Assembly (NCBI GenBank): GCA_905250115.1
Contig: CAJNOI010000165.1
Span: forward strand, 124,001-188,000
DNA: 64,000 nucleotides
Reading direction: 5' to 3'
Source of the DNA: Adineta steineri
Lineage: Eukaryota > Rotifera > Eurotatoria > Adinetida > Adinetidae
Shown here: piece after piece, positions 1-11,800 of the stretch
Layout: each line of letters starts with the position of its first letter
How positions within the stretch are numbered: the first letter of the stretch is position 1
Notes under the pieces: generated by a model
Database searches by the model: none
What the model saw: the letters and a program-made list of their open reading frames with translations, nothing else
What the model was told of the DNA's origin: nothing
Position numbers and translations under genes: made by a program

Positions 1-407
1 CACCACGACGTTTTTGTCCACCTGTGACAGGTATAGCAAGTGCAAAATCAACGCACCATTGAGGAATTTGTGTTGTTTTACCAGAACCAGTTTCACCGAC
101 AAGTACAGTTACTTGATTTTTGTCAAGTGTTGCCATAAATGCTTCTTTATATTCCCAAACAGGTAATTGTCGTCGTTTTTTAAATAATTCAAAATATTGA
201 TGAGAATAATTTTGATTTGTAAATTTATTAATTGTTGGATTAGCTTGAGACATATTATTAAAATCTTTTGACTTATTAGCGTTATTGAAATAATCTGTTT
301 CAGATATATCGTCGAAACGACGTTTACGTGGTTTAGTTGATTCAGTAGAAGGTGCTGATGAAGAAGAAGATGGACCTACGTCGAGACGTTGTTTACGCGA
401 GCTCATT
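1..407 (-). CDS. DHX15: DHX15/Prp43-type DEAH-box RNA helicase, N-terminal part
   Basis: The reverse strand encodes about 135 codons starting at an ATG at 407, open to the window edge. An acidic/basic, Ser-rich N-terminus contains a KPRKRRFDD stretch. It is followed by the pre-helicase segment (NPTINKFTNQNYS, then FKKRRQLPVWEYKE) and the Walker A motif VGETGSGKTTQIPQW. The order and wording match the Prp43/DHX15 family, which drives spliceosome disassembly and ribosome biogenesis in the nucleus. The C-terminal bulk (DEAH motif, RecA2, OB fold) lies outside the window. It is divergent from SPO11 across about 490 bp, so the two may share a promoter region. No intron is seen in the visible part. 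Another DEAH helicase such as DHX8 or DHX16 is the main alternative, but the LPVWEYK segment favours DHX15. Confidence 0.9.
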
Positions 408-898
408 GATATGAATTATTCCAATGAAACAACAAAACCAATTTCCATCAAGAAATGAAGCAATATAAAATGGTTATGTTTTTTTTCCAGAATGTTGTTT
501 ATTAATAGAATTTCGCAATTGTATATGTTCGTTGCTTTCACCAATCATATTTTTGTAATACCAGAGGTCAGCACATATTTGATATGTTCGATCCATCTTG
601 AGGATATAGGTGTGGGTGCGATCAAGAAGGTTTAATAAATAAAATCATAAATACTGAATTATAAAGTATTCATGAAAGACATCTAGTAGCTAGATTTGAA
701 TTGTTACCAAGATCAATTATAATTTGATACTGTGTGTGACATCTAGTGATAAACTATTTATAGAAGGTTAATAATAGTGATATTCCGTTAGCTGTTCTTT
801 TTCTGACAGTTCGTTAACTTTCGATTAACGTATTTCTCGATATACTTTCTAAACATTTCCGTTAAGTACACACACACATGTATACTTATTTTTAGATC
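408..898. promoter_or_regulatory. Divergent intergenic region between the helicase gene and SPO11
   Basis: This is AT-rich DNA between two divergent start codons and is presumed to hold both promoters and 5' leaders. I see no coding exon and no motif strong enough to name. A short GTGTGGGTG run occurs near 611-619. Confidence 0.4.
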
Positions 899-2015
899 AT
901 GTCAGATAATATTCGTTTTAAAATTTTAAATACTATTGAACATTTATGTATGTTATGTGTTGAACAAATGTATAAACTACCTTCAACATCACCATCAATG
1001 ATTCTTAATGGACAAAATTATGAATGGAATAATAAAATTGATGATAAAGATCGTCGAGATTTTACACAATATATATATGTTTTATCAACAATTCATCGTC
1101 TTGTTCGTACACAAAGTCGAATGAATATAAGAGAATTATTTTATTCTCAAGTAAATCTTTTTCGTCATCAACGTGTAAGCGATAATATTATTGAACAAAT
1201 TGCACGACATTTATGTGTTGATCGACGTCAATTAGGATTTGTTGCTACAGCTAAAGGATTTTGTGCTGGTTAGAAATTTAATTAAATAGAAAAAAAAAAA
1301 TTTTTCTTAATCATATCATTATTTTAGGTAATATACAATATCGAAATTTACGTAGCGGAGATATTGTTGATTGTAATCAATTATCTAATGGTCAATTAAT
1401 CGTTGATGATGATGTTGAAATAATTGAAACAGAACATCGTATTTCATTTATACTTGTTGTTGAAAAAGATACAGTTTTTCAAGTAATATCTTTTTTTCTC
1501 CTAGCTTTTATAGGATATTGTAAATAAAATTATTTTAGCATTTACTTAATAATGGTTTTTTAATTCGTTATCGTAATGCATGTTTAATAACAGGTCGTGG
1601 TCAACCTGATCATGCAACACGTTCTTTTCTACAACAATTATCTCGTCTATATAATGATACACCTATTTATATATTAACTGATTGTGATATATTTGGTGTA
1701 TTAATTGCTTGTACATATCAATCAAGTTTAAATGAAAATTATCGTAATCGTATACGATGGTTAGGTGTATGGCCTGAAGAATTAATTTCATTATCATCAT
1801 TAACTATTTCACAAACATTACCAATAACTGATGAACGTGAACGTCGAATGATTAATAGATTTATTCAACGATCTGATATAAATGATGAATGGCGTCGTCA
1901 AGTATCATTTTTTGAACAACATCAACGTAAAATGGAAATTGAAGCTATTTATGAAAATGGTACAAAAAGTTTAATTGATGATTATTTACATGCTAAACTT
2001 ATGGGACATCGTTAG
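899..2015 (+). CDS. SPO11: SPO11 meiotic double-strand-break protein (Top6A-like)
   Basis: Three exons (899-1268, 1328-1482, 1539-2015) join in frame through GT-AG introns of 59 and 56 bp to give 333 residues. SPO11 makes the DNA double-strand breaks that start meiotic recombination, through a covalent tyrosine-DNA link. The winged-helix part holds IRELFYSQVNLF, in which Y82 aligns with the catalytic tyrosine of yeast Spo11. The TOPRIM part holds VVEKDTVFQ (metal-binding E169), ITGRGQPD and LTDCDIFGV (D223, D225). It continues through IRWLGVWPEE to a C-terminus similar to animal SPO11, and all catalytic positions are present. One oddity is Ile where the family usually has Pro in the DxDP-G motif (residue 226). 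The protein is somewhat shorter at the N-terminus than human SPO11. Top6A-like proteins outside meiosis are a less likely alternative. Confidence 0.93.
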
Positions 2016-2870
2016 ATATAACTAATAATTTTGTTTCGTTTTCTATTCTTCGTTAGCATATTCATATAAGAGAATTTATTGTTATTGAAGATAAAAAATT
2101 CATTTATTTTTTTGGTTTTTTATTATTATTTTGTTTCGTTTCTTTTTTCTTATGCTTACTGGTGAAGTACATTGTATTCTCAGCTTTGCTTAATAAAAAC
2201 TTAGGTTATGATAATCACAATACGTGTATAAAAGGTCTTAAGAATTCTTCAAAATATCATAAATTTTGGTTAAATATAGACGTAAGCGGTTGAAGTCAGG
2301 TTTTATATCAAATACAATACATTTCTAACAACAAATATTCTATTTCTTCTCAATATATCTTATGCAACATTTGCCGTCATATTCTGAGCTTCTGTTTCTT
2401 TTGTGTTTTTCTAAATCATAATAAATATTATCTTAAATAATTTCTGCATTTTGTTCAAAAACTAACTGTAGGAAAAGGAAGTAAGATTCATGTTTCTATA
2501 TTGATATAGGATATTTTTTTGTTATTGCAGATGTTACAATATTTTGAACTGATTATTTAACTGAGTAGAAGTAGAGAAATCTACATCATTTTCACATTGT
2601 TTTATTTTGATTAATTTATGAATGATCTTTGAAGCAAAAGAGTTTTTTTTATCGATTTTAGATTGTAATAATACTCAAATGCGGATAGACCAATAACTAT
2701 GAACATCAATAATAGAGTTAAACTTGAGGAAGTAATGTATTAAATAGAAAGAAAAACAATCTTATTCTTTTTTTAAATATTTTAGCCTTCATTAGTTCAC
2801 ACTAATACAACTCGATTACGAATATTGTATGTATATATAATGAATCACAATAAATTATTAAAAGAATTTA
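2016..2870. other. AT-rich intergenic region
   Basis: This holds the presumed 3' end of SPO11 and AT-rich spacer with T-runs. I see no exon, RNA gene or clear repeat. Confidence 0.4.
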
Positions 2871-2878
2871 TTATTTTA

Positions 2879-3702
2879 GATATGAACATTTTCGAAAAAG
2901 AAAATTAATTTGGATAACATTTCTCATTATTTTCATTGTTGTAATTATAGTTATTCCAACAACTATTGTTTCAGTGAACAAAACAAACAGAGGAAGAACA
3001 TCAACAATGAGGATGATAACAACAACAAACGGTATGATTTTGTTAAAAGTAGTTTTTTATGCAATCTAAAATAGTTTAATCTTTGATAATCCATAGTCAT
3101 ATATCATACTTATATGGAATAATATCGGAAGATTCACTGAAAGGTGAATGAGAATGTTGTATCGAATTCATAGTTCATCCACCTACACATTATGTTCAAT
3201 AAAACAAAATATGTTTTATTTTTAAGAAAAACTTTTTTAGATCAAAAGAAATAAAAATAAATTGAAACGTTTTTTAATGTTTTATAGAACAAATACTTCC
3301 TTCTGTTATCATTAATGAGAATACGAAATGCAAACAGAATGCATCTACTGTTGCTGGAGGAACTGGACATAGAGCTAAAATAGATCAACTGGCTTATCCA
3401 AGAGATGTAATTCTTGATAGAGAGAAGAAATATCTTATCATTTGTGATCATGGTAACGAACGAGTGATGCAATAGTCTCGTCAAAATATTGAGGATCAAC
3501 AAATATTGATACATCTTATTGTTTCCTTCGGCTTAGCAATGGGTAATAATTATGTGCCGAATGCCAGAGGTCATCAAATAATGCGCTGGTCGCCAGATGA
3601 AACAAGGTATTGGTATTGTTGGTGAAACACTGTCTGGAAGTGAATCAACGCAGCTCACAATCCCTGAAGATTTATCATTTGATTTTTCGATGACCAAATA
3701 AC
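2879..3702 (+). pseudogene. NHL-repeat membrane protein remnant
   Basis: One open stretch from about 2879 encodes YEHFRKRKLIW followed by a hydrophobic transmembrane segment and a Thr/Arg-rich stalk. A GT-AG intron (3032-3287) leads in frame to QNASTVAGGTGHRAKIDQ, then LAYPRDVILDREKKY and DHGNERVM. This is the NHL/beta-propeller repeat common in bdelloid membrane proteins. The frame is then broken by a TAG at 3473-3475. Translation after it still gives a recognisable LAMGNNYVPNARGHQIMRW blade, and a frame change near 3600 is needed to read the next blade (GIVGETLSGSESTQLTIP). A stop follows near 3700. With one nonsense codon, one frameshift and too few blades, I call it a decayed copy rather than a gene. 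Confidence 0.65.
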
Positions 3703-4455
3703 TTTTGATAAATAATTATTTTTTGTTACTTTTCAATTTTTTTCTTTAATAACGAATAAAACCTGTTAAAAATATAAATAATCTAATTTATCATTTAACT
3801 TGTACATTTTTTTATTAATCAATATGCAACAATGTTTCAGTAAAAATCTCCACACAATCTTTTATCGAAATAAAAATAGATTGAGTTATCCAGTTGGGAG
3901 TGTATGATGGCATGGATATGAATGTCAAATTTTTTTATTAGCATTGACACTTGCACTCTCGGTCGTCATAATTTAAAGAAGTTATAAGTTTTTAAATTTA
4001 CGCATTGTGATATAAATATTCATGCATTAGATATTTTCTGAGAAAAGAAAAAAAACTTGTTTTCTGCTCAATGGAGTTGTATTCGAATAAAATGAATTCT
4101 TTTCTCATCTATACAACCATGGATACTATATAAACCCATATCATCATTCAATATAGAGGAGTTTATCAGTGATATGAACTACTCTTTCATATTGGAACAG
4201 AAAGAATAATTCATTCTATTGATAAATAAACTTTTTCTCTCCTCCTATTCTTCTATGTTTCTGTTGAGTATCTTTCTTTGTTGTCTCACACAACGAAACT
4301 CTACTTGTTCAGACATAATAATATAACCGAGAAGGTCTCTTGCACAATACATATCTTTTTAATAGGTATTGTTTACCTTATCGGTGAATGTTACTGTTCA
4401 TATTGTGTTCTCAACAAGTACAGAGTTTTAATAGACACATTTTTTTTCATCAGTT
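3703..4455. other. AT-rich intergenic region
   Basis: No supported exon is seen. A weak G-rich/C-rich arm pair lies at about 3895-3962, similar in style to the hairpin family described elsewhere in this window. Confidence 0.35.
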
Positions 4456-6918
4456 TTATTTTACTTTCAAAACAAATACAGAAAGAAAGTATAATTTCTT
4501 TTTCGTGCGTTCAAGGTTTTTTCTATATATTTGAAGATTAAGATGATTTGTTGGTGATGATTGTTGTCCAATTTGTATAGCACGGTCGTAAAACGAATGA
4601 GCTTTTGAATAGTTGCCCATATTCTCATACACTACACCGATGTTGTTATAGGAAGCACCCAAATCAGGATGATTGAAAGGAAGTGACTGTTGTTGAATTG
4701 TAAGGGCTTTTTCATGAGATGAAAGTGCTTTTGGATAATCACCCCTGCAGTAATACACATTACCGATGCCCATGCGAGAAGAAGCCAAATCAGGATGATT
4801 AGAAGGAAGTGATTGTTGTTGAATTGTAAGGCCTTTTTGATAATAAGAAAGTGCTTTTGGATAATCACCCTCGCAGTAATACACATTACCGATGCCCATA
4901 TAGGAAGCACCCACATCAGGATGATTAGAAGGAAGTGATTGTTGTTGAATTGTAAGGCCTTTTTGATAATAAGAAAGTGCTTTTGAATAATCAGTCATAC
5001 TGTAGTACACGTTACCGATGCCCATATAGGAAGCACCCAAATCAGGATGATTCGAAGGAAGTGATTGTTGTTGAATTGCAAGGTCTTTTTCATAATAAGA
5101 AAGTGCTTCTGAATAATCACCCCTGCGGTAATACACATTACCGATGCCCATATAGGAAGCACCCAAATCAGGATGATTAGAAGGAAGTGATTGTTGTCGA
5201 ATTGCAAGGTCTTTTTCATAATAAGAAAGTGCTTTTGAATAATCACCCCTGCAGTAATATACATTACCGATGCCCATATAGGAATGGCCCAAATCAGAAT
5301 GATTAAAAGGAAGTGATTGTTGTCGAATTGCAAGGGCTTTTTCATAATAAGAAAGTGCTTCTGAATAATCACCCCTGCGGTAATACACATTACCGATTCT
5401 GTTATAGGAATCTCCCAAATTAGAATGATTGGAAGGAAGTAATTGTTGTCGAATTGTAAGAGCTTTTTCAAGAGATAAAAGTGCTTCTTGATATTCTCCT
5501 TGGTTATATTTGATCCAACCTAGTTCATAGTAAATCGGTGCCTTGTCACTCTCATTTGTTGCTTGATGAAGTAAAACTTGATAAATTTCTTGAGCTTTGG
5601 TAAATTGACCCATTTTAATCAGTAATAATCCCAATCTGTACCACCCTTCTGCATCTGGAAAGGTCTCTTGCCGGATCTGATCGCTAAGAGTTCGAAGGTC
5701 TTGATCGTTGTCATTGGTTAATGTTAAATTCACTTGATAGAGATGATTATTTCCATCCATTGGTTGAATATTTCCAATGCGAAAAATGGTATGCATAGAG
5801 AAAAGAACTTCATTTTCTGTATGAAAGTAACTAACATCTGTAACAGAAGCAAATGGAGTTGTTGAATTCGTAGGATTAATGGATATAACAAATAGAATTC
5901 CAACAAGATCAGGATTTGCAGCAGCTTGTGGTGCGAAACAGAGAGAAACATCACGATTTGTACTAGTCGATAAAAAGTTATTAAATGAAAGAAGTCCACC
6001 TTTAGTTTTTGTCATTTCAGTGAAATCTTCTTTCGAAAGACATTGCCCACGATAAACTGTAAATGTTTCACTAGATGGTTCACTATTAAATTGTTTAGAA
6101 TGTAGTCGTTGAATATCACGATGTAGATCATTAATAAAGAAACCCATTCGAACAATAATATCAACATCCATTGATCTTAATGCTTGATTGAGCATCGAAT
6201 ATAAAAAATATTGATAAGTATACCACCAAATAGGTCTTTGATTATGATAGTCACATTCCATTTTTTCAATATTATGTAAATCATACTCATTTTCGACAAA
6301 TACTTCACGATAATACGTAATAAATTCTTTGAAATGTTTGTCTTCGAAGTTGATGGTTAATAAGATCTCTTTCAAGATCTGAGTATACATAAATGATGGA
6401 TCTAATTGATCCAAATTTTTGTTTGATGCCACAAAGCTGATTGATGTGGTATTTTGTTCACATTGGTAAGCAGTTTGTTCAAGAGCTTCACAAATTGATA
6501 TTATATTTGTGAAGACTCCTTTGATTTTAGGCCATTCTTTGACCCATTGTTCATGCCATTCTCGATTGTTACAAAAAATGAAAATGGTGTCTACTTGGGA
6601 CATATCATGCACATGAGGCACAATATGTTTTCCAAGTGAACCAGAAACAATCATACATACTTTGTTATTGGTAATAGTTTGAATAAATTCAATACATTGT
6701 TTGTCATCTGTAAACCTGTTTACGTTGTTAACTACACGTTTCAATTGCTTGATAGTGTGACTACAATCGGCATTATTACCATTAATATTGTTGTCCAACC
6801 AGACTAGAAGAATATTTTGCATTCTTTGCATCTTAGTATGTTGATTTGCATTTGTACGCTTGAAGTGGCTAGATGTTGATTCAATCTCTTTTGTACTATT
6901 TGATTTACTAGTTGCCAT
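4456..6918 (-). CDS. ADP-ribosyltransferase / tetratricopeptide-repeat fusion protein
   Basis: This intronless gene encodes 820 residues. Residues about 33-145 form an alternating beta/alpha domain (for example ILLVWLDNNING and VCMIVSGSLGKHIVP) that I recall at the start of many bdelloid proteins of this kind; its function is unknown. Residues about 180-395 are an arginine-specific-type ADP-ribosyltransferase domain with the R-S-E triad visible: R290 in TVYRGQ, FLSTST at 315-320, and the E-x-E motif at 368-370 (ENE). Residues about 425-798 are TPRs: one divergent copy, then eight 42-residue kinesin-light-chain-like repeats of the type GNVYYRRGDYSEALSYYEKA. The enzyme would transfer ADP-ribose from NAD to a protein, with the TPRs presumably choosing the partner. 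No signal peptide or transmembrane segment is seen, so it is probably cytosolic. Family assignment is firm; the substrate is unknown. Confidence 0.9.
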   Translation of the reverse strand: MATSKSNSTKEIESTSSHFKRTNANQHTKMQRMQNILLVWLDNNINGNNADCSHTIKQLKRVVNNVNRFTDDKQCIEFIQTITNNKVCMIVSGSLGKHIVPHVHDMSQVDTIFIFCNNREWHEQWVKEWPKIKGVFTNIISICEALEQTAYQCEQNTTSISFVASNKNLDQLDPSFMYTQILKEILLTINFEDKHFKEFITYYREVFVENEYDLHNIEKMECDYHNQRPIWWYTYQYFLYSMLNQALRSMDVDIIVRMGFFINDLHRDIQRLHSKQFNSEPSSETFTVYRGQCLSKEDFTEMTKTKGGLLSFNNFLSTSTNRDVSLCFAPQAAANPDLVGILFVISINPTNSTTPFASVTDVSYFHTENEVLFSMHTIFRIGNIQPMDGNNHLYQVNLTLTNDNDQDLRTLSDQIRQETFPDAEGWYRLGLLLIKMGQFTKAQEIYQVLLHQATNESDKAPIYYELGWIKYNQGEYQEALLSLEKALTIRQQLLPSNHSNLGDSYNRIGNVYYRRGDYSEALSYYEKALAIRQQSLPFNHSDLGHSYMGIGNVYYCRGDYSKALSYYEKDLAIRQQSLPSNHPDLGASYMGIGNVYYRRGDYSEALSYYEKDLAIQQQSLPSNHPDLGASYMGIGNVYYSMTDYSKALSYYQKGLTIQQQSLPSNHPDVGASYMGIGNVYYCEGDYPKALSYYQKGLTIQQQSLPSNHPDLASSRMGIGNVYYCRGDYPKALSSHEKALTIQQQSLPFNHPDLGASYNNIGVVYENMGNYSKAHSFYDRAIQIGQQSSPTNHLNLQIYRKNLERTKKKLYFLSVFVLKVK
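4525..5532 (-). repeat. Eight tandem 126-bp TPR-coding repeats
   Basis: Exactly eight units of 126 bp (42 codons) tile this interval without gaps, covering residues 463-798 of the ADP-ribosyltransferase/TPR protein. The central units are nearly identical at the DNA level, with long stretches such as the GIGNVYY and QQSLPSNHPDLGAS codings repeated. Outer units are more diverged. This pattern fits recent expansion or homogenisation by unequal exchange from the middle of the array. Confidence 0.92.
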
Positions 6919-8849
6919 TAGTTCATATTATTTGCTATTTGTAATATGAATGCGTTATACCTGAGTAGTCTAAAACAAAATTTGCGAAAGAAAGAATCAG
7001 TAAGGTAGCTCATTTCATAGTGTCTCGACTTCTTATCCAGATTTTTTCGAATTGGACGATAATGGGTTTTTCAACGATAGTGTTTGTAGATGTTTTTATG
7101 AAACACAAACGAAGATCAGCACAGATATTCCTTAGTAATAAGCAGAGAATGAAAAAGAAATGGTTAAGTTTTTTTGACAACTTTCAGTTATTAATGTAAT
7201 CCGCTATAAGAAATTTGTCTATGTACCCATGTCATCCAAACCGATCGAGACCCGCTGGTTAATTTCGATTATTGTTTCAACCCGTGAGTTACCGCGGTTA
7301 TTTCCTTGGTTCTCAGCGTTTTACTAGATAAAAATCGACGGTTAATTGCGGTTCCCCCTCCCCAGTTAACCGAAAAACTAATCTATTTCTTGTTTGCTAA
7401 CTGATCACTTGTCTGGTTAACCATTGATTTTTATCCAGCAGAAGGCTGAGAACAACGAAGATAATCACGGTTAACCCGCCAGTTGAAAAATAACCGGAAT
7501 TAGCCAACGGGTTTCGACCGGTCTGGATGATATGGCTGTTTTGACGAAGAAAAAAAGAATCTCCAAGGAATTTCTTTTTTTGCTGCTCTTGCTTCTACTT
7601 AACAACAAGCTATGAAATACTACCTAATGCATTATAAAAACGTTGATTTCATACAGACGAATGAAAAACAAAATGTTATGATCGTTACTTTATACGGGTG
7701 TTACTTGATCCTTATTTGCAAAAATAAAGATTAAAGATATATTTTCTCATGCAATAACTACATATGCAAATACTCTGTATAATAACAGAATACGTTTATT
7801 AATGCTCTTATTTTTATCATCATCATTATTTCCAATGCCATGTCATCAAAAAAAAAGGATCACATAACAAACGATAAATGCTATTTCATATTATAGTTAA
7901 CTAAACAATATCATGATTTTTGTGAGCTACTCTAAGAAAATAAAAAAAGTACATTTTAATAGAAAAAAACCTTGATTCTTTATTTTATCTTGGTTTTCAA
8001 AAATAACGAAAAACTTTACATTTATTTTAATATTCATATAACATTTCTATTTCATATTTTACATCAATTTTTTCATTGACTTCATCTATCTCAAATACAT
8101 GTTTACCAGTTATATTGGACACTTTTTTATGTACAAAAAGAAGTTCTTCTTCTTTCTACATTGTTTGTCATTTAAGAAAATCTTTTCATTGTAGAATTAG
8201 AAAAAAAGAAACTAATCAATTTTCATATTCATTCTTTTTTCTTTTTTTCTGTTACTTTTCAATTTAGTAAAACTATTATTTAATTTCATTTATTCAAGAC
8301 TTTTCTTTTTCTCGATAAGTCATGCAAAAATAAGTAACTCAAATGAATACCATATAATTTTAACATTAAAACTACACATTAATATAAGCATTGTCAGAGA
8401 TAAACTAAGTTGAAATTATCAAAGTAACATTTCAGAGATGAAAAAAAAGAGAAACAAAAGTTGATATGAATTAAGAAAAAACAGTATTTTATCAACAGAG
8501 CGAGAGAATATGATTTTTACTATTATCAATAAGAAAAATCTTTCAGAATTTTCTCTCCAACACACACTACTTCCTGTAGCTTAGAGTTATTGAAGAGAAT
8601 CTTTTAAAGTTTTTCTATTTTTATATAGACCAAAGCTTGGTTTCACCCTTGCTGCACAGTCATTGAAGAGTTCATTAGAAGCTCCTTTAGTTTTCCCAAG
8701 TAGTATTGTTCCCATTCACATTTAGTAAAATGCAAATCAAAAATTGTCATCACAACACACATTAAATGTGAAAAGAAGCTTTTTTATTTATTTTTTCTGT
8801 AAAAGTTATAAGAAAAATAATCGGATGATCGTCACTAGGTATTGATTCG
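6919..8849. other. Intergenic region with a foldback element
   Basis: This AT-rich spacer separates the ART/TPR start codon from the 3' end of the F-box/LRR gene. Apart from the foldback at 7227-7535 I see no coding exon. The small open frames are low-complexity. Confidence 0.4.
7227..7535. mobile_element. Foldback / MITE-like element with ~110-bp imperfect inverted arms
   Basis: The segment 7227-7346 pairs with the reverse complement of 7415-7535. Both arms contain, in order, a TCATCCA-type end, a CC-GAT/GGT-CGA block, ACCCG, a TTCAAC block, GGTTCTCAGC/GTTCTCAGC and a shared GATAAAAATC. The intervening ~70 bp is not paired. It is GC-richer than the flanks, codes for nothing, and shows no clear target duplication. 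A non-autonomous DNA transposon or foldback element fits best. Confidence 0.7.
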
Positions 8850-11800
8850 TCATCCAAATACATTTATTATTACCATTTCCGATTTTCTTTCACTTTTATT
8901 GCGTCTCATAAATCCATTGATCTCATGCATAGTATCACCTCCAATGTATTCAGATCCGATATTCAGTTTGGTAAGTGTCTAGATGAAAAGATGAAGCGAA
9001 TGACACGATACAGTTGAAGACATAGTGACAATTACTCTGTTATGTTGCAATGCATCACTGAAATGTTGTCCTCCAATATATCCAATATCATTACACCAGA
9101 GATCTAGTATAGTAAGTGTCTAAATGAACATGTTAACGTAAATAAATGATATAGATGAAGTTATAATAACAAATACTGTGTTGCGTCGTAATGCGTGGGC
9201 TAAATGTTGTGCTCCAACAGCTCCAATGCGAATATTACCGATATTCAGTATGGTGAGTGTCTACATGGAAAAGTGAAAGTAAAGATCCGATAAACATGAA
9301 GAGGGAATGACAATTACCTTATTGTGCTGTAATGCATAGGCCAAATATTGTGCTCCAACATCACCCATCTTATAACTATTTTGGAGAACTAATGTCGTGA
9401 GTGTCTAGACGAAAAGAACGAGGTAAAGATGCGATACAGTTGAGAAGATAGTAAGAATTACTGTGTTGTGCAGTAATGCATCACTCAAATGCTGTGCTCC
9501 AACATATCCAATATCATTTGTCGCGAGCCGTAGTGTGATAAGTGTCTAAACGAAAAAATGAAGGTGAAAACATGTTGCAGGTAAGGAAACAGTGGCAATT
9601 ACTGTATTATGCTGTAATGCATGAGCCAAATGTTGTACTCCCACATCTCCGATTTTATTAGTGCTGAGATCTAGTGTGGCAAGTGTCTAGACGAAAAAGT
9701 GACAGTGAAGGCATGTTACAGTTAAGAAGACAGCGATATTAACTGTGTTGCGCTGTAATGCATGGGCCAAATTCTGTGCTCCAACGTCTCCGATGTGATT
9801 TTGTCCAAGATCTAGTGTCGTGAGTGTCTAAATGAAAAAGTGGAGATAAGGACACGATATATTTGAAAACAAAGTGATAATGACTGTGTTTCGTTGTAGT
9901 GCATCAGCCAAATGTTGTACTCCAATGTCTCCGATTTTGTTATATTGGAGTTCTAATGTAGTGAGTGTCTAGATGAAAAAGTGGAGGGAAAGACAGAGTA
10001 CAGTGGAAGAGAGAGGGACACTTACTGTGCTGTATCGTAACGCATCAGCCAAATGTCGTGCTGTGATATCTCCGATTTGATTAGTTCTGAGATTTAGTGT
10101 AGTAAGTGTCTAGATGACAAGTAAAGGAAAAGACACGATACAGATAAATGATGAGTGGTAATTACTGTGTTGTATAGTAATCCATCACCTAAATGTTGTG
10201 CTGCAATATCTCCGATATCATTAGATCCGAGATTTAGTGTGGTGAGTGTCTATATGAAAGGGTGGAGATAAAGATACAATATAGTTAAAGAGCGAGTGAC
10301 AATTACTTTATTGTGTTGTAATGCATCACTCAAATGTTGTGCTCCAACAGGTCCGATGTGATTGGCATAGAGATTTAGTGTAGTGAGTGTCTAGATAACA
10401 AGGTGGGAGTAACAACATTATATAGTTAAATAGAGAATGACAATTACGGCGTTGTATCGTAATGCATCACCTAAATGTTGTGCGCCGACATGCCCGATTT
10501 GATTAACACATAGATCTAGTGTGGTTAGTGTCTAGATGAATGGGTGGAGGTCAAAACATGGCACAGTTAAAGAAAGAGTGGCAATTACGGTGTTGTGTCG
10601 TAATGCATTAGCGAAATGTTGTACTGCTGTATCGTAGATATTATTAGATTCGAGATATAGTGTGGTGAGTGTCTAGATGATAAAGATATGATACATTTAA
10701 CGAGATATAGTAGTAATTACTGTGTTGTGGCGCAATCCATCACTAATATGTTGTGCTCCAACATCTCGAATATAATTATGTGTGAGACTTAGCGTGGCAA
10801 GTGTCTACATAAAAAGGTGTAGGTGAAGACACAATACAGTTAATGAGCGAGAGAGAGAGAGTGACAATTACTTTGTTGTGCTGCAATGCATTACCTAAAT
10901 GCTGTGCTCCATCAGCACGTATTTCATTACCTCCAAGATCTAGTGTGATGAGTGTCTAGACGAGAAGGTGGTGCTAAAGATACAATACAGTTGTTAGATG
11001 TACTGTCCTCTATATCATATATGTTGTTTATTGTTGAANNNNNNNNNNTGTTAGATGTACTGTCCTCTATATCATATATGTTGTTTATTGTTGAATCGAG
11101 AATTAAAAAGAAAACAACAACTTAATATATACCAAAAGAAAAAGGAAAAGAAGATGAGTCACAAGGAGAGAAAGAAAAGAAGATATATATGATGATCCTA
11201 TGTATACCATAGATCATAACAACAGTAAAAGACAGAATGATGGTTACTGTATTGTGTTGTAATGCATCACTCAAATATTGTTCTCCAATAGCTGTGATAT
11301 TATTACTTCTGAGATTTAGTGTGATGAGTTTCTAGATGGAAAGATGAAAGTAAATGCACGATATATTGAAAGGGAAAATGGCAATTACTGTGTTATGTCG
11401 TAATGCATTAGCAATATGTTGTGCACCAGCATCTTGGATTTTATTAAAGCGGAGATTTAGTGTGGTTAGTGTCTAGATGAAAAAGTGAAGGTAAAGACAT
11501 GGTATAATCAAAGAGAGAATGACAATTACCGTGTTGTGTCGTAATGCATCACCTAAATGTTGTCCGCCAACATGCCCGATTTGATTAAAATAGAGATTTA
11601 ATGTAGTTAGTGTCTAGATGAAAAAGTGAAGGTAAAGACACGGTATAATTAAAGAGAGGGACAGAGTGACAATTACTTTATTGTGCTGTAATGCATCAGC
11701 CAAATGTTGTACTTCAGTATCTCCGATGTTATTACGTGAGATATCGAGTGTGGTAAGAGTCTAGATGAAAAAGTGGAAATAAAGGTATGTTATAGTTAAA

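Noticed and set aside
4632..5471. Other-frame open frames (94 and 158 residues) across the TPR array
   Set aside because: They are shadow frames kept open by the repeat periodicity of the real ART/TPR gene.
8076..8267. 63-residue open frame
   Set aside because: It is low-complexity, Phe/Ser-rich, in AT-rich spacer, with no start context or relatives recognised.
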